From assembly GCA_023146355.1 (NCBI GenBank), contig JAGLCH010000158.1, forward strand, positions 1 to 12,963: 12,963 nt of DNA, read 5' to 3'. Positions within the stretch are counted from its first letter, which is position 1. Every line of letters starts with the position of its first letter. A program made the translations under genes and the position numbers. The notes under the pieces are model-generated. The model made no database searches, had not been told where the DNA came from, and worked only from the letters and a program-made list of their open reading frames with translations. Below, one piece after another: positions 6,194 through 12,963 of the stretch. This DNA is from Bacteriovoracaceae bacterium (GTDB lineage Bacteria > Bdellovibrionota > Bacteriovoracia > Bacteriovoracales > Bacteriovoracaceae).

Positions 6194-7396
6194 ATGAAGT
6201 GGACTCTATTATTACTATTTATTCTTACAAATACCGCATTGGCAGCAGTGTGGGAAGATGAACTCCAATGGAGTCAAGAGTGGGAGACCCAATATTCAAA
6301 CTGGGTCAAAAGTGAACTGAAGTCGGATATTTTCACCAATCCAAAGTCTCAATTTTATGGATTAGAAACAGACTGCACAGACTTTGTCATCGCACAAAGA
6401 ATTATCTTCTCCTATATTAATAAGCTTCCTTTCTATAGTGGAGGCACGCAACACAACCGGTCAACTAGGTTTGATAGCGTTGACTCTGAAACCAATCGAG
6501 TAATTGCTTTTATCAACGATATTACCGACAGTCACGGCAGCTACTTCCTTGCAAACAATTTAAGTTACTCAATTCCACTTGATGAAATTAGAAGCGGCGA
6601 CATTTTTGTCTACCGTGAAAAAAGCGGAAGTTTTCATAGTTATCTAATCAAAGATTTACAAGAAAATGGCAATTTTGAACTTTGGTATTCAACCACTCCA
6701 AAAGCAGTGAGAACACTAATAAAAAGAATAGGGATGCCTGCCAAACCGACAACAGCTAGACCCTACGGATTTAGAAGACTCAAAATGCCATCTCAAGTTG
6801 ATATGATCCTCTCCCTACCTCGTGAATATAATCAGCAGTATGACCTATTACGTCAGCTTGGCCCACACGAGGCAATGACCATGATTAAGAAGCTCGTAAG
6901 AAAGAGAAAAGAAACACTTAAAGAAGCAGTTGAGAGGCGTGTCGCAAATAGTTGCGAACTAATTAAGTCTCGAATTAATAACATTAGAATGACAAACGAT
7001 ATGTTTAATCGAACAGGCTTTCGATGCCTTAATAAAGCAGAATACTACAACTACTCTACCCCTTCACTAGATCAAGTCCTTTACGAATCAGTTGTGGGCC
7101 TTGCAAAGCTATGGCTTAAGGTAAAGGAACACGGCCGAGAAACAGAGCTAAAAAATAACACAATGGAAATTGCGTTGGACTATCTCACCGGTAAACACAA
7201 GAGTACAGAGGCAAAAAAAGAATTAAAAAATATTTGTAAAGTCAGCATCCCAATTGATTTTCGACAGTACGCACTTCGTTATAAAAGGGGTGTACTTTCA
7301 TCAAATCCTCACCGCCATATCACCACCAGATGGGGGGCAAAGAGAACAAACAGCAATACACCTTGGGATTTGATGCGAAAATGCAAAGCGCTCTAA
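6194..7396 (+). CDS. Secreted protein with possible NlpC/P60-like Cys-His pair
   Basis: Exported protein with a signal peptide of about 18 residues (hydrophobic LLLLFI, ending ALAA). Residues 60-65 read DCTDFV and 134-152 contain SGDIFVYR followed by FHSYLI. This layout (Cys61 at a helix start, His148 in a strand after a GD turn) resembles NlpC/P60-type papain-fold peptidases, which cut or amidate peptidoglycan peptides. The similarity is motif-level only. Of five cysteines, four (254, 278, 348, 397) are in the C-terminal half and could pair, leaving Cys61 free as a nucleophile. Residues 230-260 are highly charged and helical-looking. No good Shine-Dalgarno precedes the ATG; a six-codon ORF starting at 6177 ends in an ATGA overlap with it. 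An in-frame TAG nine bases upstream bars a longer start. Confidence 0.8.
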   Translation: MKWTLLLLFILTNTALAAVWEDELQWSQEWETQYSNWVKSELKSDIFTNPKSQFYGLETDCTDFVIAQRIIFSYINKLPFYSGGTQHNRSTRFDSVDSETNRVIAFINDITDSHGSYFLANNLSYSIPLDEIRSGDIFVYREKSGSFHSYLIKDLQENGNFELWYSTTPKAVRTLIKRIGMPAKPTTARPYGFRRLKMPSQVDMILSLPREYNQQYDLLRQLGPHEAMTMIKKLVRKRKETLKEAVERRVANSCELIKSRINNIRMTNDMFNRTGFRCLNKAEYYNYSTPSLDQVLYESVVGLAKLWLKVKEHGRETELKNNTMEIALDYLTGKHKSTEAKKELKNICKVSIPIDFRQYALRYKRGVLSSNPHRHITTRWGAKRTNSNTPWDLMRKCKAL

Positions 7397-7519
7397 TTAT
7401 TAAACATAATAAGCTGTGTATCTTTTACAAAAAGACCAACCTTAAGAAAACTATAGTGTACAGTCACTTCTATATTTGATACTTACACGTCCCAAAACAA
7501 AAATAACTCTAGGACAACG
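7397..7519 (+). other. Intergenic stretch before the 7520 gene
   Basis: About 120 AT-rich bases. I see neither a convincing terminator for the upstream gene nor a clear -35/-10 pair; CATAAT occurs near 7405 without the TGG extension. A promoter here is expected but not identified. Confidence 0.4.
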
Positions 7520-9115
7520 ATGAGAGTAATTCTCTTTTTTACATTTTTCTCAATATTAAATATTGCTTACGGAAGTTCGAGCGAGCGATCATGTGCTGTT
7601 CATGGGCCTGATCTTTATTCCTATTCCGGATCTATCGAAAAAGGGAAAAGCTATCGCTTTGACCTCAGAGGCGAGGAGACTGAAACCCACAACCTTGGTG
7701 TTTTGATCAATGATTGCCAGAAAGCTTCAGGAAAATTCCTGATGGTAGGATTTGGAGTAAATGAGTTTTCTCTTAACGCCTCAACGTTCTCCACATTATA
7801 TTCGGCGGACCTAGACGACCTTAAGTGTAAAATTGAAAACTCAACGCTCAAAAACCCTATGAGCAATGAAACCAGAAAAGAACTTCACCAAACAAAAACG
7901 AACTTTCTTAAAGCCTGCATCAAAACGACCATAGCTCACAACTCTGCCTACCCACTAAAATATCGTGAAAAGCAGATTGGTTGTACTGTTGAAAAAGTAT
8001 CACCACAGCGTGCCATTATGCACGGTGGATTTTGCTTTTTTAAGATCTATAAAGACAGTGAGTTTGTGGTTACACACCAGATAAAAGATGAGTGTCTTGA
8101 CCAGCAATTCCTCAATGAAAATAATATTTCATTGCGCGAAGTAAATGCCGCTACGACTTTTGGAGTTGCCGGTAGCCCCACAGGAACAGCAACTGACCTC
8201 GAACTCCTTCCATCAAAACTATTCAATTTTATGCTCGAGCCAACAGCTAAGCATTTCCCAATTTCAGAAGACTGGGGAAGAAGCATTCCTCAGCTACCTG
8301 CGAACTATACTGTTCCAGAGATAACCTTTGGAGATATAAAACTTCGCAACCTAAGACATTCAGCGCTCTTAAAATTCCCTTTATTAGTTGATAACAATGA
8401 CTGTAAAGAACAATGCAACAACGGCGTTTGCACCTCAAGCTGCAACTTCTCTAAACCTGTGGTTGCTGAGGTTATTTTCTCAAAAATTGAAAATGGAAAA
8501 AAGATATATCTAAAGTCTTGGTATGACGGATCAGTTGCTATTCCAAACTGGCAGGGCCTTCTCGATATGCCTGCGCAGAACCTTAATGGAATTCTTATTG
8601 AGGAGAAGGCAAGATATCAAATAGATTTAGTATTTAGAGATCCTAAAGTTGATTTCACAATGTATAACAAGAGTATAACTCCTCTATTTATGCCACTTCC
8701 AGGCATCCCAACGATGGATTTTGCGGCATCACTTCTTAGAGGGCTACCAACACTTTCAAGCACAAAACCAATTAGCGTGATCCCAATACATAGCTTACTG
8801 CCTGACTTTGGTGTCATCAGAGATTTTGGCCAGTATTCAGGTGGAAATGGTGTTGATGGAATCCAAACACTAAGCAAGTTTAGATTTTGGCCACAGTACT
8901 TTGACAATGCCTGTATCAACAATAAGTGTGCACCGATCGGATCAAAAGAGTATATGACATTATCACTTTCTTTTGACGCTGATTCTCTGGATTCCAATGG
9001 CGACTTCGTACTCAAAAATATTATTAAAACAAAAAAATCAAGACTAGAAATAAACACACAAGAAAAGCTAACAGCACTACCAAAGATAGTATGTCCTTGG
9101 AACGAGCTAGAATAG
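7520..9115 (+). CDS. Secreted 14-cysteine protein of unknown function
   Basis: I do not recognise this 531-residue protein. It has a signal peptide (about residues 1-18, FFTFFSILNIAYG), so it is exported, and no later membrane segment. The mature part has 14 cysteines (25, 66, 103, 133, 155, 172, 192, 295, 299, 304, 308, 465, 470, 525), an even number consistent with disulfides. Four are packed as C-x3-C-x4-C-x3-C at 295-308, and two as C-x4-C at 465-470. The second half has strand-like stretches and many Pro/Gly turns. The ATG is preceded by AGGA (7511-7514), five bases away. It is 13 nt upstream of the next gene, so the two are almost certainly co-transcribed. A structural or surface role is possible but not shown. 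Confidence 0.8.
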   Translation: MRVILFFTFFSILNIAYGSSSERSCAVHGPDLYSYSGSIEKGKSYRFDLRGEETETHNLGVLINDCQKASGKFLMVGFGVNEFSLNASTFSTLYSADLDDLKCKIENSTLKNPMSNETRKELHQTKTNFLKACIKTTIAHNSAYPLKYREKQIGCTVEKVSPQRAIMHGGFCFFKIYKDSEFVVTHQIKDECLDQQFLNENNISLREVNAATTFGVAGSPTGTATDLELLPSKLFNFMLEPTAKHFPISEDWGRSIPQLPANYTVPEITFGDIKLRNLRHSALLKFPLLVDNNDCKEQCNNGVCTSSCNFSKPVVAEVIFSKIENGKKIYLKSWYDGSVAIPNWQGLLDMPAQNLNGILIEEKARYQIDLVFRDPKVDFTMYNKSITPLFMPLPGIPTMDFAASLLRGLPTLSSTKPISVIPIHSLLPDFGVIRDFGQYSGGNGVDGIQTLSKFRFWPQYFDNACINNKCAPIGSKEYMTLSLSFDADSLDSNGDFVLKNIIKTKKSRLEINTQEKLTALPKIVCPWNELE

Positions 9116-9128
9116 CTAGGGAGAAATT

Positions 9129-9677
9129 ATGAATAAGTTTTTATCGTTAATTGCGCTTACACTACTACTAGGCACTGCTTTTGCAGGGCAAACTACACAA
9201 GACGACTTCGACAATGATGACGACCTTTTTGACACCATCGCTGGTGGAGACGAAGAGTTTGAATTCATCCGTTACACACCTGAATTCATTCAGATGAGTA
9301 TCAATGAAGACATGAAAGTTGCCTGTAAAAAAGGAATGTGTACTCTATTTACAATCGCCAACAATGGTGATGAATTCAAAATCGAATTCAATGTTGGATA
9401 TGGAGAACAAAATAATAGCGGAGGCAGCGTTGTTATAGTACCTGGAGCAAGCTACTCAAGTCCTTCACGTGAATATGTAGGCCTAACTGCTTCGTACTCA
9501 TACAAAACATGTCAGCAAGACATTAAAGTTCCACGCAGTCTATACATTGCAATGAACACTTATATGTTTGGACTAATCACAGAAGAAGGCTCAACAAGAA
9601 GAGCATTTACTCCTGCTGATGAGGCAATGATCATTTTCTATTCAACAATTATTAAACAAGCAAACGGTTGTAACTAA
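9129..9677 (+). CDS. Small secreted protein with acidic N-terminal stretch
   Basis: A 182-residue exported protein of no family I know. The signal peptide runs to about residue 19 (LLLGTAFA). The mature protein opens with a strongly acidic run (DDFDNDDDLFD, 25-35) that might bind calcium or other cations. The rest looks strand-rich (ACKKGMCTLFTIANNG, then EFKIEFNVGYG). Four cysteines (66, 71, 128, 181) could form two disulfides, with the last next to the C-terminus. AGGGAG at 9118-9123 is a good ribosome site five bases before the ATG. The gene lies 13 nt after the 14-cysteine gene and 32 nt before the next, with no terminator in either gap. It therefore belongs to one transcription unit with them. 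Confidence 0.8.
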   Translation: MNKFLSLIALTLLLGTAFAGQTTQDDFDNDDDLFDTIAGGDEEFEFIRYTPEFIQMSINEDMKVACKKGMCTLFTIANNGDEFKIEFNVGYGEQNNSGGSVVIVPGASYSSPSREYVGLTASYSYKTCQQDIKVPRSLYIAMNTYMFGLITEEGSTRRAFTPADEAMIIFYSTIIKQANGCN

Positions 9678-9709
9678 AAAACACATATTTTTCTATTAAG
9701 GAGACATTA

Positions 9710-10591
9710 ATGAGAAAATCAATTATCGCACTAGCGGCACTAGCGACTCTTGGAAGCGCAACTGCAGCAAGCAACACTTTTAAGTTCAGAGTTTTTTCAT
9801 CTGGTGCTGACATCTTTCCATGTAATGCAGGTATCATGCACTCTGGAACACACACACCAGTTGGTTATACTATTGATACATCAAACCCAGATTATAATGG
9901 TTCAGGATCTGAAGTTATTGACAGTGTTACAGAAACATCAAGACCAGGATCATTCCTTCCTGACTTTATGAGATACCAAATTGTAAAATTTGACGAGTGG
10001 ACCGAAGAAAAAATCGCTCAGTCAGTTAAGAAAGAGCATTCTAAGTGGGGCAGAAGTGCTGGTAAAAACTCTTGGGAAGCAATCTATGACGATAACAAAT
10101 ATATGTCACTAGATCTTGCATCTGACATCAGCTATGAAATCCACAAAGAAAATGACGTAAACAATGTTGTATCTGGACTTGATTTTGTACTAAGTTCTGA
10201 AAACTATGGTGCTAAGTACTTTGTAGACATCTGTTACTACGCTCCACAATTTGACGTTTTTTCAACATCTGGAAGAAGCTACAACCTAACTTCAAGAGCA
10301 TCTTTCACAAACCTAGTATCAGGAAGAGACTACCTCGATCGCGCAACTGTTAATGCTGACGTTCAGGTATACTGTGATGGTGACTTCAAGAAAAGTACAA
10401 CTGAAGAGCAAATGCTTGCACAATCAGAGAAAACTTTCTTTAGTGGTGTAAAAATCGATAATGGAAGTGCTCCAAAAAAATGTGTAGTTAGATACACATT
10501 CTCAGAAACATCAGAAGCTCGTCGTAACCACGCAGCTCATGGTGGAATCTTTACACTTTTCACAGATATCACTGACCCAGGTCAACAGTAA
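9710..10591 (+). CDS. Abundant-looking secreted four-cysteine protein, paralogue of the 10646 gene
   Basis: A 293-residue exported protein (signal peptide about 1-20, ending ATAA). I cannot name the family. It has exactly four cysteines (38, 175, 222, 258). All four align with cysteines of the protein encoded at 10646, as do the blocks IFPCNAGI (35-42), FVLSSENYGAKYFVDIC (159-175) and the C-terminal QM...C...RYTF...E region. Compared with that paralogue it lacks the N-terminal CH/HGD module and has about 40 extra residues between Cys38 and Cys175 (around 85-140). A strong AAGGAG (9699-9704), a strong terminator right after the gene and a more uniform choice of codons than its neighbours suggest high expression (inference). 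It could be a structural or surface component. Confidence 0.82.
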   Translation: MRKSIIALAALATLGSATAASNTFKFRVFSSGADIFPCNAGIMHSGTHTPVGYTIDTSNPDYNGSGSEVIDSVTETSRPGSFLPDFMRYQIVKFDEWTEEKIAQSVKKEHSKWGRSAGKNSWEAIYDDNKYMSLDLASDISYEIHKENDVNNVVSGLDFVLSSENYGAKYFVDICYYAPQFDVFSTSGRSYNLTSRASFTNLVSGRDYLDRATVNADVQVYCDGDFKKSTTEEQMLAQSEKTFFSGVKIDNGSAPKKCVVRYTFSETSEARRNHAAHGGIFTLFTDITDPGQQ

Positions 10592-10604
10592 TCATATTAA
10601 GTAT

Positions 10605-10629
10605 GGCCCCAATTTTATTGGGGCCTTTT
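10605..10629 (+). terminator. Strong rho-independent terminator after the 9710 gene
   Basis: GGCCCCAAT (10605-10613) and ATTGGGGCC (10617-10625) form a perfect 9-bp stem with a TTT loop, followed by TTTT (10626-10629). It lies 14 bases after the stop and 17 before the paralogue's ATG. The paralogue would thus be transcribed mainly by read-through, at a lower level, unless a promoter is hidden in the 9710 gene. Confidence 0.92.
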
Positions 10630-10645
10630 CATAAATAGAAGAGCA

Positions 10646-11545
10646 ATGAAAATAATATTTACAATCGCTATATTTCTCGCATTCACTCCCATTCTTTTGG
10701 CAAAAGATAATTTTGACCTATCCTACATCTGGGATGATATTGTGTGGTGTGGCCCCCATATGGATAAGGCACTTGTTTGCCACTCGGGCAATGGAAAAAA
10801 ATATGTAGAGATTTGTGTTTCAATAAACTCTCTTAAAGCAGGCCATTTAACTTTGGAAAGCGGAGTAACTCGTCTCCACGGGGATGATTATTTTGGAAGC
10901 TGTGATTCCCCGACCCCAGAGAATAAGATATCAATATATCCCTGCAATGCAGGAATAAAAAGGCGAGAGCTTAATCGCCAAACTACAGTAATTGGCGACT
11001 CCACATCACAGTACGGAAACTATAACGACTACATCTCAGCTGAGATCACATCACTAACTAGTTCTCCAGCAGATAATAGCTACGACGATTACAACTATAC
11101 AAATATTTCTGTAAATGGCGGACGAGGTGTTTATAATACAATCACATCAACCCCCTTCACAACACTATTAAATACAGATGCTTTGACGTTTATACTAAGT
11201 TCAGAGACCTACGGTACCAACTATTTCGTTGATTGGTGTATAACCCAGACCAACCCAGTAGATAGCAAGCTTGACGTTATTGTAAATACAACTGCAAATA
11301 GGTATATTCGCAGCTCGAATTTAATAACAAAGTTTGAACTACATTGCGGCCCTGACGCAAATAGCACTTCTCGCCTAACAAACTATTCTTATGAGCAAAT
11401 GCAGACGACTATAAATATCAGAAATATAACAGTACCTGCTAGCTCACATTGTATCTGGAGGCAGCGCTTCATTGAGGCAACTGAGTCAATCAGGCCCAAT
11501 AGCGGTGAAAAAGTAGTAATTACCGCAGAGCTAAACCTTTATTAG
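10646..11545 (+). CDS. Secreted paralogue with added N-terminal CH...HGD...C module
   Basis: A 299-residue exported protein (signal peptide about 1-19, ending LLA). Residues 100-299 are homologous to the protein encoded just upstream: IYPCNAGI at 97-104, FILSSETYGTNYFVDWC at 182-198, and cysteines 100, 198, 234 and 269 matching 38, 175, 222 and 258. The extra N-terminal part (35-86) has four more cysteines. It matches the pattern VCHxG...ICVS..sL.A.HL...HGD..G.C seen in many secreted bacterial proteins, with about nine additional residues between HL (67-68) and HGD (78-80). The His/Cys content suggests metal binding or disulfides, but the role of that module is not known to me. The ribosome site is weak (GAAGAG, very close to the ATG), and a strong terminator sits upstream, so expression should be lower than that of the first copy. 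Confidence 0.8.
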   Translation: MKIIFTIAIFLAFTPILLAKDNFDLSYIWDDIVWCGPHMDKALVCHSGNGKKYVEICVSINSLKAGHLTLESGVTRLHGDDYFGSCDSPTPENKISIYPCNAGIKRRELNRQTTVIGDSTSQYGNYNDYISAEITSLTSSPADNSYDDYNYTNISVNGGRGVYNTITSTPFTTLLNTDALTFILSSETYGTNYFVDWCITQTNPVDSKLDVIVNTTANRYIRSSNLITKFELHCGPDANSTSRLTNYSYEQMQTTINIRNITVPASSHCIWRQRFIEATESIRPNSGEKVVITAELNLY

Positions 11546-11614
11546 TAGATTCAGCAACTTACAATCATATAAACCACGAAAGAATTTCAATTGGGAATAC
11601 TTTAATCATCATTA

Positions 11615-11623
11615 TGGCATAAT
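11615..11623 (+). promoter_or_regulatory. Extended -10 promoter placing transcription start at the 11630 ATG
   Basis: TGG-CATAAT is followed by six bases and then the ATG at 11630, so the usual start point falls on the A of the start codon. No -35 stands out. An operator-like TTTCAATTGGGAA (11585-11597) lies 20 bases upstream. The remaining bases after 11545 show no terminator. Confidence 0.5.
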
Positions 11624-11629
11624 CAATAT

Positions 11630-12963
11630 ATGAAAAAAATAATATTCTTGGCACTACTTACCTTAGTTATTACGAACTCTTCACTTGCAGAAAGTGTCAA
11701 ACCTAGCCAAATCCTAGGGGAGAACTACCATGATGAATTGCAGTCAGATGCGATTCAACAAGAGGAGAAAAAAAGCCGCAAGGTAATTGAGGACCCAAAA
11801 AGTCTTACTAAAGTCCCTGCAAAATGGAAACGTGGTGACATCGATGCCAAGTACCTCAAGGTAAATAACATTCAGTTCACAAACCGCTCTAGTTGTGCTG
11901 ATGACTCAACAAAACCTGCGACTCAAGTCAACATACTAATCGACAGCATGAATGCGGCAAAGGCAGTTTATAGACTAGCGCTCGCAACGGGAAATGATCC
12001 AAAGGCCCTAACAAAACAGGCAGTATCTCGCTTTCGTTATACCAGCTACAAACTCATCGAGTATATTGCCAACCAAATCTTTGAGGGTAGACTACCACTA
12101 CTTCATGCTGACCGAACAACAGATGCACTTCGTGAAAGATTTAAGGCAATAAAGTATATCTCAAAGACAGAAAGTAATATTAGTAAGCGTACGAATTATA
12201 AGAGACATATACTAAAAGAATACAGTTCAATTATGGAGGACTGTAAGCTTGAAGGGTACTGCGAGGAACTAGACTTATACATCGAAAAAATTTGGAATAA
12301 TAAAAAATATACCTATAGAGAAGAGACAACATGGGCATGGACAAAGGTAGACAATTTTACCAATGAACACTTTTTAGCAGGTAAACTTCTAGATAAAAAA
12401 GAAGATTCAAACCTTGGGTGTCATTTCCTTAAAAAGTTTTCTCCCTACATGGCACAAGTAAGTACAGTTGCCGCCAACAAAAAAATTCTTGATTCTCTTG
12501 CAATTGCAGGAACTAATCAAAATGAATACATTACAACTTGTGACGATCTTGATGCTCAGTCAAGTCTTGAGGCAGTTGCGTACCAGCTCGATATTGTGGG
12601 TGTAAATTCCAAAACATGGAACAAAGCAGGGTTTGATTTCTGGCACAGCTTAAAGCTCTATTATTCATGGGCATTTCGAAATGCAGAGCAAGCAGAGCAG
12701 ATGTCATATCCATTCAGTGATATTTTCAAAAGCGTCTACCTCGAAGAATCGGTAATGTTATTTCCAACTGGCTGTAAAGGAATCTCACCTGCACACTGTG
12801 ATAATGAATTCCTAAGCACTCAGCGTATCCGTGAATTTGCAAAAAAGAACTATAGTAAGAATGCTCTCAATCAAGACTTCATGAAGGCCGTGCCTCAGGG
12901 CGCCGAAAAAGATCTACTTGACGATCCATTTGTCGACTACAACAACGATATTCTTGAGTATGG
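11630..12963 (+). CDS. Secreted protein of unknown function, cut by the window end, probably leaderless
   Basis: The frame from the ATG at 11630 stays open for 444 codons to the last base, so the C-terminus is missing. Residues 1-20 are a classical signal peptide (MKKIIFLALLTLVITNSSLA). The mature protein begins with a charged, helical-looking region (EEKKSRKVIED) and is then mostly helical, unlike the strand-like proteins upstream. At least seven cysteines appear in the visible part, including EDC/GYC close together and GC/HC near the end. I recognise no domain. No Shine-Dalgarno sequence precedes the start (AATCAATATA), which agrees with the promoter position in suggesting a leaderless mRNA. 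It lies 84 nt after the paralogue gene and has its own promoter, so it starts a separate transcription unit. Confidence 0.78.
   Translation, partial: MKKIIFLALLTLVITNSSLAESVKPSQILGENYHDELQSDAIQQEEKKSRKVIEDPKSLTKVPAKWKRGDIDAKYLKVNNIQFTNRSSCADDSTKPATQVNILIDSMNAAKAVYRLALATGNDPKALTKQAVSRFRYTSYKLIEYIANQIFEGRLPLLHADRTTDALRERFKAIKYISKTESNISKRTNYKRHILKEYSSIMEDCKLEGYCEELDLYIEKIWNNKKYTYREETTWAWTKVDNFTNEHFLAGKLLDKKEDSNLGCHFLKKFSPYMAQVSTVAANKKILDSLAIAGTNQNEYITTCDDLDAQSSLEAVAYQLDIVGVNSKTWNKAGFDFWHSLKLYYSWAFRNAEQAEQMSYPFSDIFKSVYLEESVMLFPTGCKGISPAHCDNEFLSTQRIREFAKKNYSKNALNQDFMKAVPQGAEKDLLDDPFVDYNNDILEY

Noticed and set aside
7651..9057. Minus-strand ORFs, including one of 146 codons, inside the 14-cysteine gene
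   Set aside because: They have no ribosome site or signal, while the + strand gene has a signal peptide, a good ribosome site and tight linkage to the next gene.
9255..9390. Four GAATTC hexamers in a short stretch
   Set aside because: They follow from repeated Glu-Phe or adjacent codons in the small secreted protein; spacing is irregular.
12531..12713. Minus-strand ORF of 60 codons near the window end
   Set aside because: It is antisense to the open secreted-protein frame that starts at 11630 and has no features of its own.

Overview
The window is AT-rich chromosomal DNA from a Gram-negative bacterium. It has no tRNA, rRNA, CRISPR array or mobile element that I can see. Most genes encode exported proteins with Sec signal peptides, several rich in cysteine and with no family I recognise. 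They sit beside an L,D-transpeptidase and an amino-acid catabolic operon. This mixture, the AT richness and the clean Shine-Dalgarno sites would fit a marine predatory bacterium of the Bdellovibrionota (Halobacteriovorax/Bacteriovorax type). That placement is an inference from style, not from a marker gene.

Left part (1-1445): a secreted L,D-transpeptidase (SH3-like plus YkuD domains) on the + strand ends against a hairpin shared with the convergent acs gene.

Middle (1446-5998, - strand): iorA and iorB encode an indolepyruvate-type 2-oxoacid oxidoreductase. They are transcribed from a very good sigma70-like promoter (TTGCCA-17-TATAAT) with a 16-bp imperfect palindrome over the predicted start point. 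A strong terminator follows iorB, and then comes a fused ADP-forming acyl-CoA synthetase with its domains in beta-alpha order. Together these would turn (aryl) 2-oxoacids from transaminated amino acids into acyl-CoA and then free acid plus ATP. The IorA chain has no C-terminal ferredoxin domain, so its electron outlet is unknown. A 15-codon leader ORF with a good ribosome site overlaps the start of the synthetase gene.

Right part (6135-12963, + strand): five complete secreted-protein genes and one cut by the window end. They are a possible NlpC/P60-like cysteine protein (6194-7396), a 14-cysteine protein (7520-9115), a small acidic-headed protein (9129-9677), an apparently well-expressed four-cysteine protein (9710-10591), its divergent paralogue carrying an extra CH...HGD...C module (10646-11545), and an open-ended secreted protein (from 11630). 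The genes at 7520, 9129 and 9710 look like one transcript ending in a strong terminator, with the paralogue just beyond it. The 6194 and 11630 genes share an extended -10 element (TGGCATAAT) and a similar upstream inverted repeat. The 11630 gene looks leaderless. This secreted cluster is the part most likely to hold something undescribed; its function cannot be read from the sequence.
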